Assembly: GCA_008638165.1 (NCBI GenBank)
Contig: VTPL01000002.1
Coordinates: 1 to 43,913, forward strand
DNA length: 43,913 nt
DNA from: Pelagibacteraceae bacterium
GTDB lineage: Bacteria; Pseudomonadota; Alphaproteobacteria; Pelagibacterales; Pelagibacteraceae
Reading direction: 5' to 3'
Position 1 is the first letter of the stretch. Every line of letters starts with the position of its first letter. A program made the translations under genes and the position numbers. This document shows, in pieces, positions 8,543 to 16,512 of the stretch. The notes below the pieces were generated by a model, which was not told the DNA's origin, searched no databases, and worked only from the letters and a program-made list of their open reading frames with translations.

Positions 8543-9277
8543 TTAATGGTGTAAATTTAATGCATCATTTAAATAGATGCAGGTTAAGATCGCAAAAACA
8601 TATGCTTGAAGAAAAGCAACTAGTATCTCCAAACCTGTTAAGGCAACCGAAAAACTCAGTGGAAGCCATCCACCAACTATTCCAAGGCTTATTACAAAGC
8701 CTCCGAAAACTTTCATCATAGTATGACCAGCCATCATATTTGCAAATAATCTGACAGATAAGCTTATTGGTCTACTTAAGTAAGAAATTATCTCAATCAC
8801 AACAATAAGTGGAAGCAGTACTGCAGGCACTCCACTAGGGACAAATAATTTCAAATAACCAAATCCATGTTTGATAAAACCTATTATAGTTACGCCTATA
8901 AAAATAAATGCTGCCAGCATAAATGTTACTATGATATGGCTAGTGACAGTGAATGTGTAAGGTATCATACCAAACATATTGCAGAACAAAACAAACATGA
9001 ATAAAGAAAATATAAATGCAAAATAAGGTCTTGCTTTTGAGCCAGCTGTATCTCCAATCATCTTAGAAACAAACGAGTAACTCAGCTCTGCTAATAACTG
9101 AAGTTTATTTGGTAAGATAGAATTTTTCTTTGATCCTAAATTAAAGATTATTAAAATTGCAAGTGTACTAACTACCATGAATAAACTTGCGTTAGTAAAC
9201 GATATATCAAACGCACCTATCTTTATTTCTGGGCCAATTCGATAAACTTCGAATTGTGTCATTGGATTTGCTGCCAT
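8543..9277 (-). CDS. atpB: ATP synthase Fo subunit a
   Basis: Membrane subunit forming the proton half-channels beside the c-ring; 244 residues with five to six membrane helices. The essential arginine lies in PISLSVRLFANMMAGHTMMK near residue 175, with the conserved Asn and His after it. The C-terminal helix LEILVAFLQAYVFAILTCIY carries the conserved Glu and Gln of the channel. It lies 7 bp after atpI and 18 bp before atpE. A second Met at residue 6 (MTQFEVY) is a possible alternative start. The essential residues appear intact. Confidence 0.97.
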   Translation of the reverse strand: MAANPMTQFEVYRIGPEIKIGAFDISFTNASLFMVVSTLAILIIFNLGSKKNSILPNKLQLLAELSYSFVSKMIGDTAGSKARPYFAFIFSLFMFVLFCNMFGMIPYTFTVTSHIIVTFMLAAFIFIGVTIIGFIKHGFGYLKLFVPSGVPAVLLPLIVVIEIISYLSRPISLSVRLFANMMAGHTMMKVFGGFVISLGIVGGWLPLSFSVALTGLEILVAFLQAYVFAILTCIYLNDALNLHH

Positions 9278-9284
9278 AAAAAAT

Positions 9285-9560
9285 CTATTTTTGCATATTT
9301 TTTGCTGATCTGACCACGTTAATTATACCCGCAACCACCCCAACAAAAAAAAATATTAAAATTAACCAGGGTTTAGTACCAAAGGTCTTGTCTAAAATAA
9401 ACCCAATAATTGTCCCAACAGCAACAGCAGAGACCAATTCAGTGCTTAGCTTAAAGGCGGCGCCAATTGAAGACCGGTTTTCATTATTTTCTTTTAGATT
9501 TTTCTTTAAAAGCTTATCTTTTGCAATCTGTAAGCGAGTTTTGAACTGATCTTTTGACAT
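9285..9560 (-). CDS. atpI: ATP synthase assembly protein AtpI/AtpZ family
   Basis: Small membrane protein of 91 residues encoded just before atpB. A charged N-terminal half is followed by two hydrophobic segments, VSAVAVGTIIGFILDKTFG and LILIFFFVGVVAGIINVV. This is the layout of the AtpI/AtpZ family, which helps assemble the c-ring or handles Mg2+/Ca2+ near it. The Gly and Asp between the helices (GFILDKTFGTKPW) fit the family pattern. It lies 6 bp after smc and 7 bp before atpB, so the Fo genes are transcribed with smc or from a promoter inside smc. Confidence 0.85.
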   Translation of the reverse strand: MSKDQFKTRLQIAKDKLLKKNLKENNENRSSIGAAFKLSTELVSAVAVGTIIGFILDKTFGTKPWLILIFFFVGVVAGIINVVRSAKNMQK

Positions 9561-9566
9561 CCAGTT

Positions 9567-12140
9567 TTAGGCAACCATACTCTCTGCTTTTTGAAGGTCA
9601 ACTGCTACTAGCTGGCTTATACCTTTTTCTGGCATAGTTACACCGTAAAGCCTATCCATTTTAGACATGGTTAAAGCATGGTGTGTTACAATAATAAATT
9701 TTGTGCTTGTGATTTTTGTTAATTCTTCAAGAAGACTACAAAACCTTGTTACGTTAGCATCATCAAGTGGAGCATCCACTTCATCTAAAACACAAATTGG
9801 CGATGGGTTAGTTAAAAAAACTGCAAAAATTAGTGAAAGGGCAGTAAGAGCTTGTTCTCCACCTGATAATAAAGTTATTGATTGTAATCTTTTTCCTGGA
9901 GGACTTACAAGCATCTCAAGACCTGCTTCAAGTGGATCGTCAGAATCTACTAATTCTAATTTGGCATTTCCACCATTAAATAACTTTGTATAAACTTCAT
10001 TAAATTTTCTATTAACTTTTTCAAAAGCTTCAATTAATCTTTCTCTACCTTTTTGATTTAATTCATTAATACTTTCTTTAAGTTTAACAATTGCAGTAAC
10101 TAAATCAGCTCGATCTTGCTCCATTTTTTTAATTTCAACTTCATATTTATTTGTTTCTTCGTCAGCTTTTAAATTTACTGAACCAAGTTTTTCTCTTTCT
10201 TGTTTTTTTTTGTCTAATAAATCTTCTTGATCTATGTGATTTGGTAATTCTTCTACACCATTTAAATTTGAGTTTTCTAACAAATTATCTTCTTTAAGAT
10301 TGAGCTCAGAACTAATTCTGTCTAATAAATCTGATTTTCTTTTTTTAAGACCTTCAATAGTAGCTCCTGAGCTAGCTTTTCTTTCTCTAAATTGTATAGA
10401 TTGCTCTTGTATTTTATTTAATTCGCTTCTTAAATTTTCAATTTTTTCATCAGTTTCATTAATAATTATTTCATTATCACTTTTTTCTTTTTCTGAAATT
10501 CTTAAATTTTCAGATATTTGTCCTTTTCTTTCCGCTTGAGTTCGAGGTTGATTTTCTAATAATTCTAATTGTTGATTAAGTTTATTTTTTCTTTCAGTTA
10601 ATTCATTAACCATTTTTTCAGAATTAATTAAAAGATTTTTCCAACTCTCTATTTCAGTTTCGATTGTTCTAATTCTCTCATTTCTTTTTATCGACTCTTT
10701 TTTAATAGATTGATTTTTGCTAAAAGCGTCTGCGTACTTTTCTTGAAGAATTTTTATATTTTTTGATTTTTCATTAATACCAATTAGCTCACTTCTACTT
10801 TTGTCATCTTTGATATCTCTTAAAAAATTATCAAGTTCAATATTGCATCTATCTAATAATGTTAGTGCTTGATTAATTTCATTACTCTCTATTAACTCTT
10901 TAGCTCTAGTAATAGTATTTTTTACATTGTTTATTGGTCCTAAGCTTATGTTAATGGTACTTTCAGCAATATTACTTACAACCGTATCAACTTCTTTTTG
11001 TTCTTGATCTAATTTATTTTTAGCACTTTCAAGATCTTCATTAGATAATTTTTCAGTTTCAAAATATTTAGAATCTATTTCAATTAGTTCACTTTTTTCC
11101 TCTTTAAGCCGCTTTTCATTGGAATTTGCATCAATAATGATGCCCCTTTCTCTTGAAATATCCTCTTCCAAAGTTTTTAAAGATTTTTTAATGGATTCTA
11201 TTTCATCCTGTATTCTTGTATTTTCCTCATCTAGGCTTTGAAGCTCTAAATTTAGTCTCTGAATTTTCGATAAATTTTCAATATTTTTTTCTCTAAGTGG
11301 ATTAACTTTTTCAGTTTCAGACTTAATTTGTTTTTCAAAATCAGCTATTTTTTCATTATAACCAGAAACCTCACCTTCAGCTTCATTATTTATTTCATTT
11401 TCGATCGTAATTTCTTTTTCTATCTCAATTAATCTTAGATAATAAAGTCCAGCTTCTACTTTTTTTATCTCTTCAGAAATAAGTTTATATTTTGTGGCCT
11501 CTTCAGCTTGTTTTTGAAGATTAGCTAATTGCCTTTCTTGTTGCCTTCTTAGTTCATCAGCTCTTTTTAAATTACTCTCAGCCGCATTTAATCTTAATTC
11601 TGCTTCATGTCTTCTAACATGTAAACCAGATATACCGGCTGCTTCCTCCAAAATTGCTCTTCGATCAGTTGGTTTAGCTGTTACTAATGCTCCAATACGT
11701 CCTTGACTAATCATTGAAGGGGAGTGGGCACCAGTTGATAAATCAGCAAAAAACATTTGAGCATCTCTTGCTCTTACCTCTTTGTCGTTAATGTAAAATT
11801 TTGAACCTTTATCTTTTTCTATTTTTCTCCTTACATGAACCTCATCTAATTCACGGTATTGAATTGGACCTTCATTGTTTGGATTGCTAACTGATATAGA
11901 TACTTCAGCAATATTCTTAGAAGCCTTGTTTGAGGTACCTGAAAATATCACATCCTCCATCCCTGATCCCCTCATACTCTTAGCAGAAGTTTCACCCATC
12001 ACCCATCTAAGAGACTCAACAATATTTGATTTACCACAACCATTAGGACCAACTATTCCAGTTAGACCTTTTTCTATTAAGAAATTAGTTTTATCAGCAA
12101 AAGATTTAAATCCATTTAGCTGGATTTTTTTAAACTCCAT
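9567..12140 (-). CDS. smc: Chromosome segregation ATPase SMC, short form apparently lacking a hinge
   Basis: ABC-type ATPase that compacts and separates chromosomes. The head domains are complete: Walker A GPNGCGKS at residues 31-38, the ABC signature LLSGGEQAL at 757-765 and Walker B ICVLDEVDAPLDD near 782-794. Both ends match alphaproteobacterial SMC closely (for example ATGAHSP-like STGAHSP and QGRIGALVTAKP). At 857 residues it is about 300 shorter than the roughly 1150-1190 of typical SMC. The 170-690 region is almost all charged heptads. I see no glycine-rich hinge; the only non-coiled patch is about residues 387-445. The frame is open throughout, so this is not decay. It lies between dsbA-like and atpI genes. 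Confidence 0.95.
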   Translation of the reverse strand: MEFKKIQLNGFKSFADKTNFLIEKGLTGIVGPNGCGKSNIVESLRWVMGETSAKSMRGSGMEDVIFSGTSNKASKNIAEVSISVSNPNNEGPIQYRELDEVHVRRKIEKDKGSKFYINDKEVRARDAQMFFADLSTGAHSPSMISQGRIGALVTAKPTDRRAILEEAAGISGLHVRRHEAELRLNAAESNLKRADELRRQQERQLANLQKQAEEATKYKLISEEIKKVEAGLYYLRLIEIEKEITIENEINNEAEGEVSGYNEKIADFEKQIKSETEKVNPLREKNIENLSKIQRLNLELQSLDEENTRIQDEIESIKKSLKTLEEDISRERGIIIDANSNEKRLKEEKSELIEIDSKYFETEKLSNEDLESAKNKLDQEQKEVDTVVSNIAESTINISLGPINNVKNTITRAKELIESNEINQALTLLDRCNIELDNFLRDIKDDKSRSELIGINEKSKNIKILQEKYADAFSKNQSIKKESIKRNERIRTIETEIESWKNLLINSEKMVNELTERKNKLNQQLELLENQPRTQAERKGQISENLRISEKEKSDNEIIINETDEKIENLRSELNKIQEQSIQFRERKASSGATIEGLKKRKSDLLDRISSELNLKEDNLLENSNLNGVEELPNHIDQEDLLDKKKQEREKLGSVNLKADEETNKYEVEIKKMEQDRADLVTAIVKLKESINELNQKGRERLIEAFEKVNRKFNEVYTKLFNGGNAKLELVDSDDPLEAGLEMLVSPPGKRLQSITLLSGGEQALTALSLIFAVFLTNPSPICVLDEVDAPLDDANVTRFCSLLEELTKITSTKFIIVTHHALTMSKMDRLYGVTMPEKGISQLVAVDLQKAESMVA

Positions 12141-12148
12141 GCACTAAC

Positions 12149-12736
12149 TTATATCAGTTTTTCTAGAGTTTTTTTTAAATTTTTATAATTTAGAGATTTT
12201 TCAAACTTTTTATCATTAATTATAATCGTAGGAGTAGCATTTACTTTGAATTTTTTTACTCCCTCGATTCGATCATTTAGAACAAAATCTTCAATGTTTT
12301 TGTCAGTTGTGCATTTATTGAAATCAAACTGAAATCCTTCAGATTTTAAAAATTTTTTTAGATTTTCATTTACTTCTTCAATTGTTTTACCTTTGATCCA
12401 TTTTGGTTGATTTAGATACAAACTATTTAAGATATCTGAGCCACCATCATTATTACATTGTGCAATTTTTGAGGCGTTAAATGCCGCGATATCTAGGGGG
12501 AAATGTCTAAATTCTATCTTAGCAATACCCGTATCAATGAATTCCTTCTTTAAGTCTGGCAAAACATTAATATGAAAGTTTGCGCAGTGACTACAAGTTA
12601 AAGACTCGTATGCAATAATACTAATTTTTGCATCCTGGTTACCTATTACAATTCTTTTTATTTCATTCGCATCTTCAGCTTTAATTGGTGAAGCATTAAT
12701 TAATAAAATAAATAAAACTGTAAGTAATTTTTTCAT
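12149..12736 (-). CDS. DsbA-family thiol:disulfide oxidoreductase, exported
   Basis: Periplasmic thioredoxin-fold protein of 195 residues. A signal peptide (KKLLTVLFILLINASPIKAE) is followed by the active site SLTCSHCANFH, a CxxC of CSHC type, near residues 48-51. The cis-proline loop is NATPTIII near residue 168. These features place it with DsbA/thioredoxin_4 proteins that introduce or shuffle disulfides in exported proteins. It overlaps the dciA-like gene by 4 bp and lies 8 bp before smc. The order DUF721, DsbA-like, SMC next to mutY is common in alphaproteobacteria, so the position carries little information on substrates. Confidence 0.9.
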   Translation of the reverse strand: MKKLLTVLFILLINASPIKAEDANEIKRIVIGNQDAKISIIAYESLTCSHCANFHINVLPDLKKEFIDTGIAKIEFRHFPLDIAAFNASKIAQCNNDGGSDILNSLYLNQPKWIKGKTIEEVNENLKKFLKSEGFQFDFNKCTTDKNIEDFVLNDRIEGVKKFKVNATPTIIINDKKFEKSLNYKNLKKTLEKLI

Positions 12737-13221
12737 TTTTGTTTAAAAACTTTTGTTAATTCTATTAAAGACTTTTTAATTTTGTCATTCTTAATATCAT
12801 TGATCTTAGTTTGATATTTCTTAATTGTCACATTTTTTTCATTCTTCTCACTCCTAGATAAAACATTTTGATCATCATCAAAGCTTATAAATTTTAACTT
12901 TTCAACTACCGAGTATCCAAAAAAACTATTCATTTTATCCATAATATCTTTTTTAGAGTACTCCATATCTACTTCGTGACCTCTTTTGACCATTACAAGT
13001 AAAGTGCTTACGCCAAATCGATTTGAGTTTTTGAAAGACTTTGGATAACAAATTTTAAATAATTCATCGCCCACTATATATTTCCAATTATTTAATGTTT
13101 CTGAAAAAATGTGTCCCTTTTTATTAATAATTTTTTTGACATTTTTTGGTAAAGTATCTCGGAATGATCTTAGGCCTTGAATGACCGTGTTTCTCTGCTT
13201 AGAACTATTTTTAGATTGCAT
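12733..13221 (-). CDS. DUF721/DciA-family protein
   Basis: Cytoplasmic basic protein of 162 residues. The first 100 residues match the DUF721 layout: a helix with TLPKNVKKIINKKG, then LNNWKYIVGDELFKICYPKSF, then a strand pair (GVSTLLVMVKRGHEVDMEY). DciA proteins of this family load the replicative helicase DnaB in bacteria without DnaC. The C-terminal 60 residues are Lys/Asn-rich and probably disordered. It is the first gene of the long minus-strand array. Its ATG is back to back with the mutY ATG in the sequence CATATG, so its promoter must lie inside mutY. Whether this copy loads DnaB is inferred from the family. Confidence 0.75.
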   Translation of the reverse strand: MQSKNSSKQRNTVIQGLRSFRDTLPKNVKKIINKKGHIFSETLNNWKYIVGDELFKICYPKSFKNSNRFGVSTLLVMVKRGHEVDMEYSKKDIMDKMNSFFGYSVVEKLKFISFDDDQNVLSRSEKNEKNVTIKKYQTKINDIKNDKIKKSLIELTKVFKQK

Positions 13222-14205
13222 ATGAAAAGTCTATTAATAACAAATAAAATTCTTAATTGGTATGATATTAATAAAAGATCACTTCCATGGCGAATAAAAA
13301 CTTCAGCTAAAAAAAAAGAATATTACACATTAGTTAGTGAATTTATGTTACAGCAAACTCAAGTTGCAACTGTAATACCTTATTTTAATCGTTTCATAAA
13401 AAATATTCCAGATTTAGAGACTTTAGCAGAATTCCAAGAAGAAAAATTAATTAAACTCTGGGAGGGCCTTGGTTATTATTCAAGGGTAAAAAATTTAAAA
13501 AAAACAGCAAAAATAATAACCACAGATTTCAATAAAAAAATTCCTGATGATTTTGAAAAATTAAAAACACTACCGGGGATAGGTGATTACACAGCCAGTG
13601 CAATTCTTGCGATAGCGTTTAATAAACCTTTTATTCCTCTTGATGGAAATATTGAAAGAGTTCTAAAAAGATATTTTTATTTAAAAAAAACAAGTCAAAT
13701 ATCCAAAGATTACTTAATCAAGAAAAAAAAGTTATTAGGTGTTTCAAAAAGATCAAGTGATTATGCTCAAGCATTAATGGAGTTAGGTGCTCTCATATGC
13801 AAACCTAAAAACCCAAGCTGTACTGAGTGTCCCCTCATAAATAGTTGTAAGTCTTTTTTAAAGAAAGATTTTTTTTTAACAAAAATAAAAAAGATAAATA
13901 AAAGTAAGTATTTTGAATTAAGTATTATTAAAAAAAACAATAAATATCTTTTAATCAAAAATAATAAATTTAATTTTTTAAAAAATTTTATAATTTTTCC
14001 TATGATAGAAACAAAAGCATCTAGTAAATTTAAAAAGGATTTGAATATAAAAATTTCAAATATGACCATGTATATACAAATCAAATTTGGAAATTTTTAT
14101 ACTAATACATCTAATGCTATTTGGATTGATCCTGGAAAATTAAATAATTATACTTTGCCTACTTTTACTAAGAAAATATTTAGACATTTAAAAAATAAAA
14201 TATGA
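13222..14205 (+). CDS. mutY: A/G-specific adenine glycosylase MutY
   Basis: Removes adenine mispaired with 8-oxoguanine. I start it at ATG 13222 (327 residues), not at the in-frame ATG at 13177, because MKSLLITNKILNWYD lines up with MutY N-termini and the longer form would lie inside the opposite gene. Catalytic Glu40 is in SEFMLQQTQV, the helix-hairpin-helix is LKTLPGIGDYTASAI, and the catalytic Asp is in LDGNIERVL. The [4Fe-4S] cysteines have the C-x6-C-x2-C-x5-C spacing (CKPKNPSCTECPLINSC). The C-terminal NUDIX-like domain that recognises 8-oxoG is present but weakly conserved. The end overlaps the next gene by 4 bp (ATGA). Confidence 0.95.
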   Translation: MKSLLITNKILNWYDINKRSLPWRIKTSAKKKEYYTLVSEFMLQQTQVATVIPYFNRFIKNIPDLETLAEFQEEKLIKLWEGLGYYSRVKNLKKTAKIITTDFNKKIPDDFEKLKTLPGIGDYTASAILAIAFNKPFIPLDGNIERVLKRYFYLKKTSQISKDYLIKKKKLLGVSKRSSDYAQALMELGALICKPKNPSCTECPLINSCKSFLKKDFFLTKIKKINKSKYFELSIIKKNNKYLLIKNNKFNFLKNFIIFPMIETKASSKFKKDLNIKISNMTMYIQIKFGNFYTNTSNAIWIDPGKLNNYTLPTFTKKIFRHLKNKI

Positions 14206-15353
14206 AAAGAATTGCAATAATAGGTGCTGGAATTTCTGGTTTATTTGTTGCCAATTTATTTCAAAAAAATAAGAATTATCAAATTTCAATCTATGAAAAA
14301 AAAGACTCTATTGATCTAAATAAAGGTTATGGAATTCAATTATCAAGTAACTGTATAAAATTGCTTAATAAATTAAGTTTCAATACCCTTGATAAAGACG
14401 AAGTATTTAATCCTACTGTAATTAACTTTTTTCAGACTAACAAAGAAATAAAAATATGTGACTTAGATATTACAAAATTTAATGATGAGGATTGTAAATA
14501 TAGTTCTCTTAAAAGATCTACTTTAAGTAAATTTTTGGTGGAAAAATTAGATAGTCATGTAATTAAATTTAATCATGAAATTACCGAAATCAACAATACT
14601 GACCACAAAATAAGCCTAAACTTTAAACAAGGTGATGTTGTAAATTGTGATTATTTAATAATTGCAGATGGTGTTTTTTCAAAATGCAAATCTTTACTTT
14701 CAAGCAATACAATAAAACCTAAATTTAACAATTCTATCGCTATAAGAGGTTTGATTGATAGTGAGCATTTACCAAAAGCTAAAAGAGATAATGTCTCTAT
14801 ATCTATGGGATCTAATTTTCACTATGTTGTTTATCCAGTTGATAATAAAGGACAAAAAACCAATTTTATTGGCATTCTAAAAGAAAAATTAACACAAGAT
14901 CAATTAAGTAATTACAAATTTTTTGATCAAGGTTCATACTTAAACTCTATTAAAGAGAAATTAAAAAATAAAATTTCAATTAATATTTTGGAAAATCTTC
15001 AGGATTTAAAGATATTCCCAGTGTTTGTTAGTGAAGAATTTTATAAATCTGAAAAAAATATTTTTTGTTTGGGAGATGCTTTTTTTGCTTATCCACCATC
15101 ATTTGCTCAAGGAGCTTCTCAGTCGATTGAAAGTGCATTTGAGTTGTACAAAGATATTATTGATGAAAAAAATAATTTTTATAATAATAGAATTATCAAA
15201 TCCAAAAGAGTTAATCTAAGATCTAAATTAAATCAGTTTGCTTTTCACATTTCAAACCCATTACTAGTTTATATCAGAAACTTTGTTCTTAAAATTTTAG
15301 TTAAAAATAAAAAGTTTTTAGATAGTTATTTAGGTAAAGTTTATAAAAATTAA
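14202..15353 (+). CDS. FAD-dependent monooxygenase (PHBH/UbiH-like)
   Basis: Flavoprotein hydroxylase of 383 residues. It has the three group A monooxygenase fingerprints: the N-terminal Rossmann motif IAIIGAGISGLFVANLF, the DG motif YLIIADGVFSKCKS near residue 155, and the GD motif FCLGDAFFAYPPSFAQGASQ near residue 290. Such enzymes hydroxylate aromatic rings with NAD(P)H and O2, as in ubiquinone synthesis or aromatic breakdown. The substrate cannot be read from the sequence. It is coupled to mutY by a 4-bp overlap and shares a TTAA stop overlap with ccrM. A C-terminal hydrophobic patch (NPLLVYIRNFVLKILV) may touch the membrane, which would suit a lipid quinone substrate; that is a guess. 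Confidence 0.85.
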   Translation: MKRIAIIGAGISGLFVANLFQKNKNYQISIYEKKDSIDLNKGYGIQLSSNCIKLLNKLSFNTLDKDEVFNPTVINFFQTNKEIKICDLDITKFNDEDCKYSSLKRSTLSKFLVEKLDSHVIKFNHEITEINNTDHKISLNFKQGDVVNCDYLIIADGVFSKCKSLLSSNTIKPKFNNSIAIRGLIDSEHLPKAKRDNVSISMGSNFHYVVYPVDNKGQKTNFIGILKEKLTQDQLSNYKFFDQGSYLNSIKEKLKNKISINILENLQDLKIFPVFVSEEFYKSEKNIFCLGDAFFAYPPSFAQGASQSIESAFELYKDIIDEKNNFYNNRIIKSKRVNLRSKLNQFAFHISNPLLVYIRNFVLKILVKNKKFLDSYLGKVYKN

Positions 15354-16420
15354 TTTTTTGAAATAAATTTTTGTCTTAGATAATCAATCGGGTGAGTTCT
15401 TCCATTTATATCACAATGCCAGTAAGTCCATCCGTTACAGCTTTCTGCCCCTAAAATAGTTGCTGCAACTTTGTGGATAGATCCCTCTGCTTGATTATGT
15501 TTTATGCTTCCATCGGCCATAATTCTTGCAGTTATTTTTTTCTTATTATCAAATATGCTAGTGCCTGGTTTAATAATTCCAAGTTCAACTAATGAGCCAA
15601 AAGGAATTCTTGGTTTTGATCGATTATTTTTTAGCGTATCTAGTAAATTATCTTCTATTGGTTTAGTATTTCTTAATCTCTGTTCAGCTGCTTTAAAATA
15701 ATTTTTTTCTTTTTCTATACCATAATAATTTCTACCTAATTTCTTAGCTACTGTAGCTGTTGTTCCTGATCCTAAAAATGGATCTAAAATCATATCTCCT
15801 TTATTAGATGTTGCTAATAAAACTCTATGAAGTAATGACTCTGGTTTTTGAGTTGAGTGGATTTTTTTTCCATTTTTCTTTAATCTTTCAGCACCATTAC
15901 AAATTGGTAGATCCCAATTTGACCTCATTTGAAGATCGTCATTTAAACACTTTAAAGACTGATAATTGAATGTGTATTTAGATTTTTCACTCTTAGATGC
16001 CCAGATTAAAGTCTCATGCGCATTAGTAAAACGTGTCCCTCTAAAATTAGGCATAGGATTATTTTTGTTCCAGATAACATCATTTAATATCCAAAATCCC
16101 AAGTTCTGAATTGCAGTACCAACCCTAAATATATTATGGTAACTACCTATAACCCAAATTGCGCCATCTTTTTTTAAAATTCTTTTACATTCATTGAGCC
16201 ACATGTATGTGAATTCATCATATTTTTTAAAACTATCAAATTGATCCCATTTATCATTTACAGCACTTACTTTTGATCTATCTGGTCTGATTAATTCATT
16301 TTTTAATTGTAAGTTGTAAGGGGGGTCTGCAAAAATTAAATCAAAACTTTCGCTTGGAATTTTTTTTAACTCCTCCAAACTATCTCCATTTATAATTTTA
16401 TTTTTGAGATTGGTATTCAT
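15350..16420 (-). CDS. ccrM: Cell-cycle DNA adenine methyltransferase, CcrM type (GANTC)
   Basis: Beta-class N6-adenine methyltransferase of 356 residues, almost the same length as Caulobacter CcrM. The catalytic motif ADPPYNLQ lies at residues 31-38, the target-binding region follows, and the SAM-binding motif DPFLGSGTTATVA is near residue 195. The C-terminal domain (from about residue 270, ending in a GWTYWHCDINGRTHPIDYLR segment) is the extra DNA-recognition domain typical of CcrM. By family it methylates GANTC and acts as a cell-cycle regulator of transcription. No restriction partner is nearby, as expected for an orphan enzyme. A near-consensus promoter with GANTC sites lies directly upstream; rnhB is the next gene, a known alphaproteobacterial neighbour. 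Confidence 0.96.
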   Translation of the reverse strand: MNTNLKNKIINGDSLEELKKIPSESFDLIFADPPYNLQLKNELIRPDRSKVSAVNDKWDQFDSFKKYDEFTYMWLNECKRILKKDGAIWVIGSYHNIFRVGTAIQNLGFWILNDVIWNKNNPMPNFRGTRFTNAHETLIWASKSEKSKYTFNYQSLKCLNDDLQMRSNWDLPICNGAERLKKNGKKIHSTQKPESLLHRVLLATSNKGDMILDPFLGSGTTATVAKKLGRNYYGIEKEKNYFKAAEQRLRNTKPIEDNLLDTLKNNRSKPRIPFGSLVELGIIKPGTSIFDNKKKITARIMADGSIKHNQAEGSIHKVAATILGAESCNGWTYWHCDINGRTHPIDYLRQKFISKN

Positions 16421-16432
16421 TTGTAAAAATTA

Positions 16433-16461
16433 ATTAGACTCGAAATGGATTCTACGGTCAA
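16433..16461 (-). promoter_or_regulatory. Predicted sigma-70 promoter of ccrM
   Basis: Read on the minus strand: -35 TTGACC (plus-strand 16456-16461), a 17-bp spacer, and -10 TCTAAT (16433-16438). Each box matches the consensus at five of six bases. Transcription would start near 16426, about 6 nt before the ccrM ATG, giving an almost leaderless mRNA. The GANTC at 16437-16441 shares two bases with the -10 box, and the one at 16448-16452 lies in the spacer. Confidence 0.6.
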
Positions 16462-16485
16462 CCTGAGATTGAAATATTTGGAGTC
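16437..16485. promoter_or_regulatory. Cluster of three GANTC sites upstream of ccrM
   Basis: GACTC at 16437-16441, GATTC at 16448-16452 and GAGTC at 16481-16485 lie in the 92-bp gap between ccrM and rnhB. At about 30% G+C one site is expected roughly every 360 bp, so three within 49 bp is dense. I saw no GANTC in the other inter-gene gaps I checked. This is the longest gap between genes in the window. CcrM itself should methylate these sites. Confidence 0.75.
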
Positions 16486-16512
16486 GCCTTGTGTTTCTTA
16501 TTAAGGTGATAA

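Noticed and set aside
8347-8721. 124-residue plus-strand open frame across atpE and atpB
   Set aside because: It is antisense to two highly conserved genes and their junction, and its Leu/Gln/His-rich sequence is typical of a shadow frame.
13177-13221. Longer MutY start at 13177
   Set aside because: The extra 15 residues do not resemble MutY N-termini and lie wholly inside the opposite dciA-like gene; the ATG at 13222 aligns with the family.
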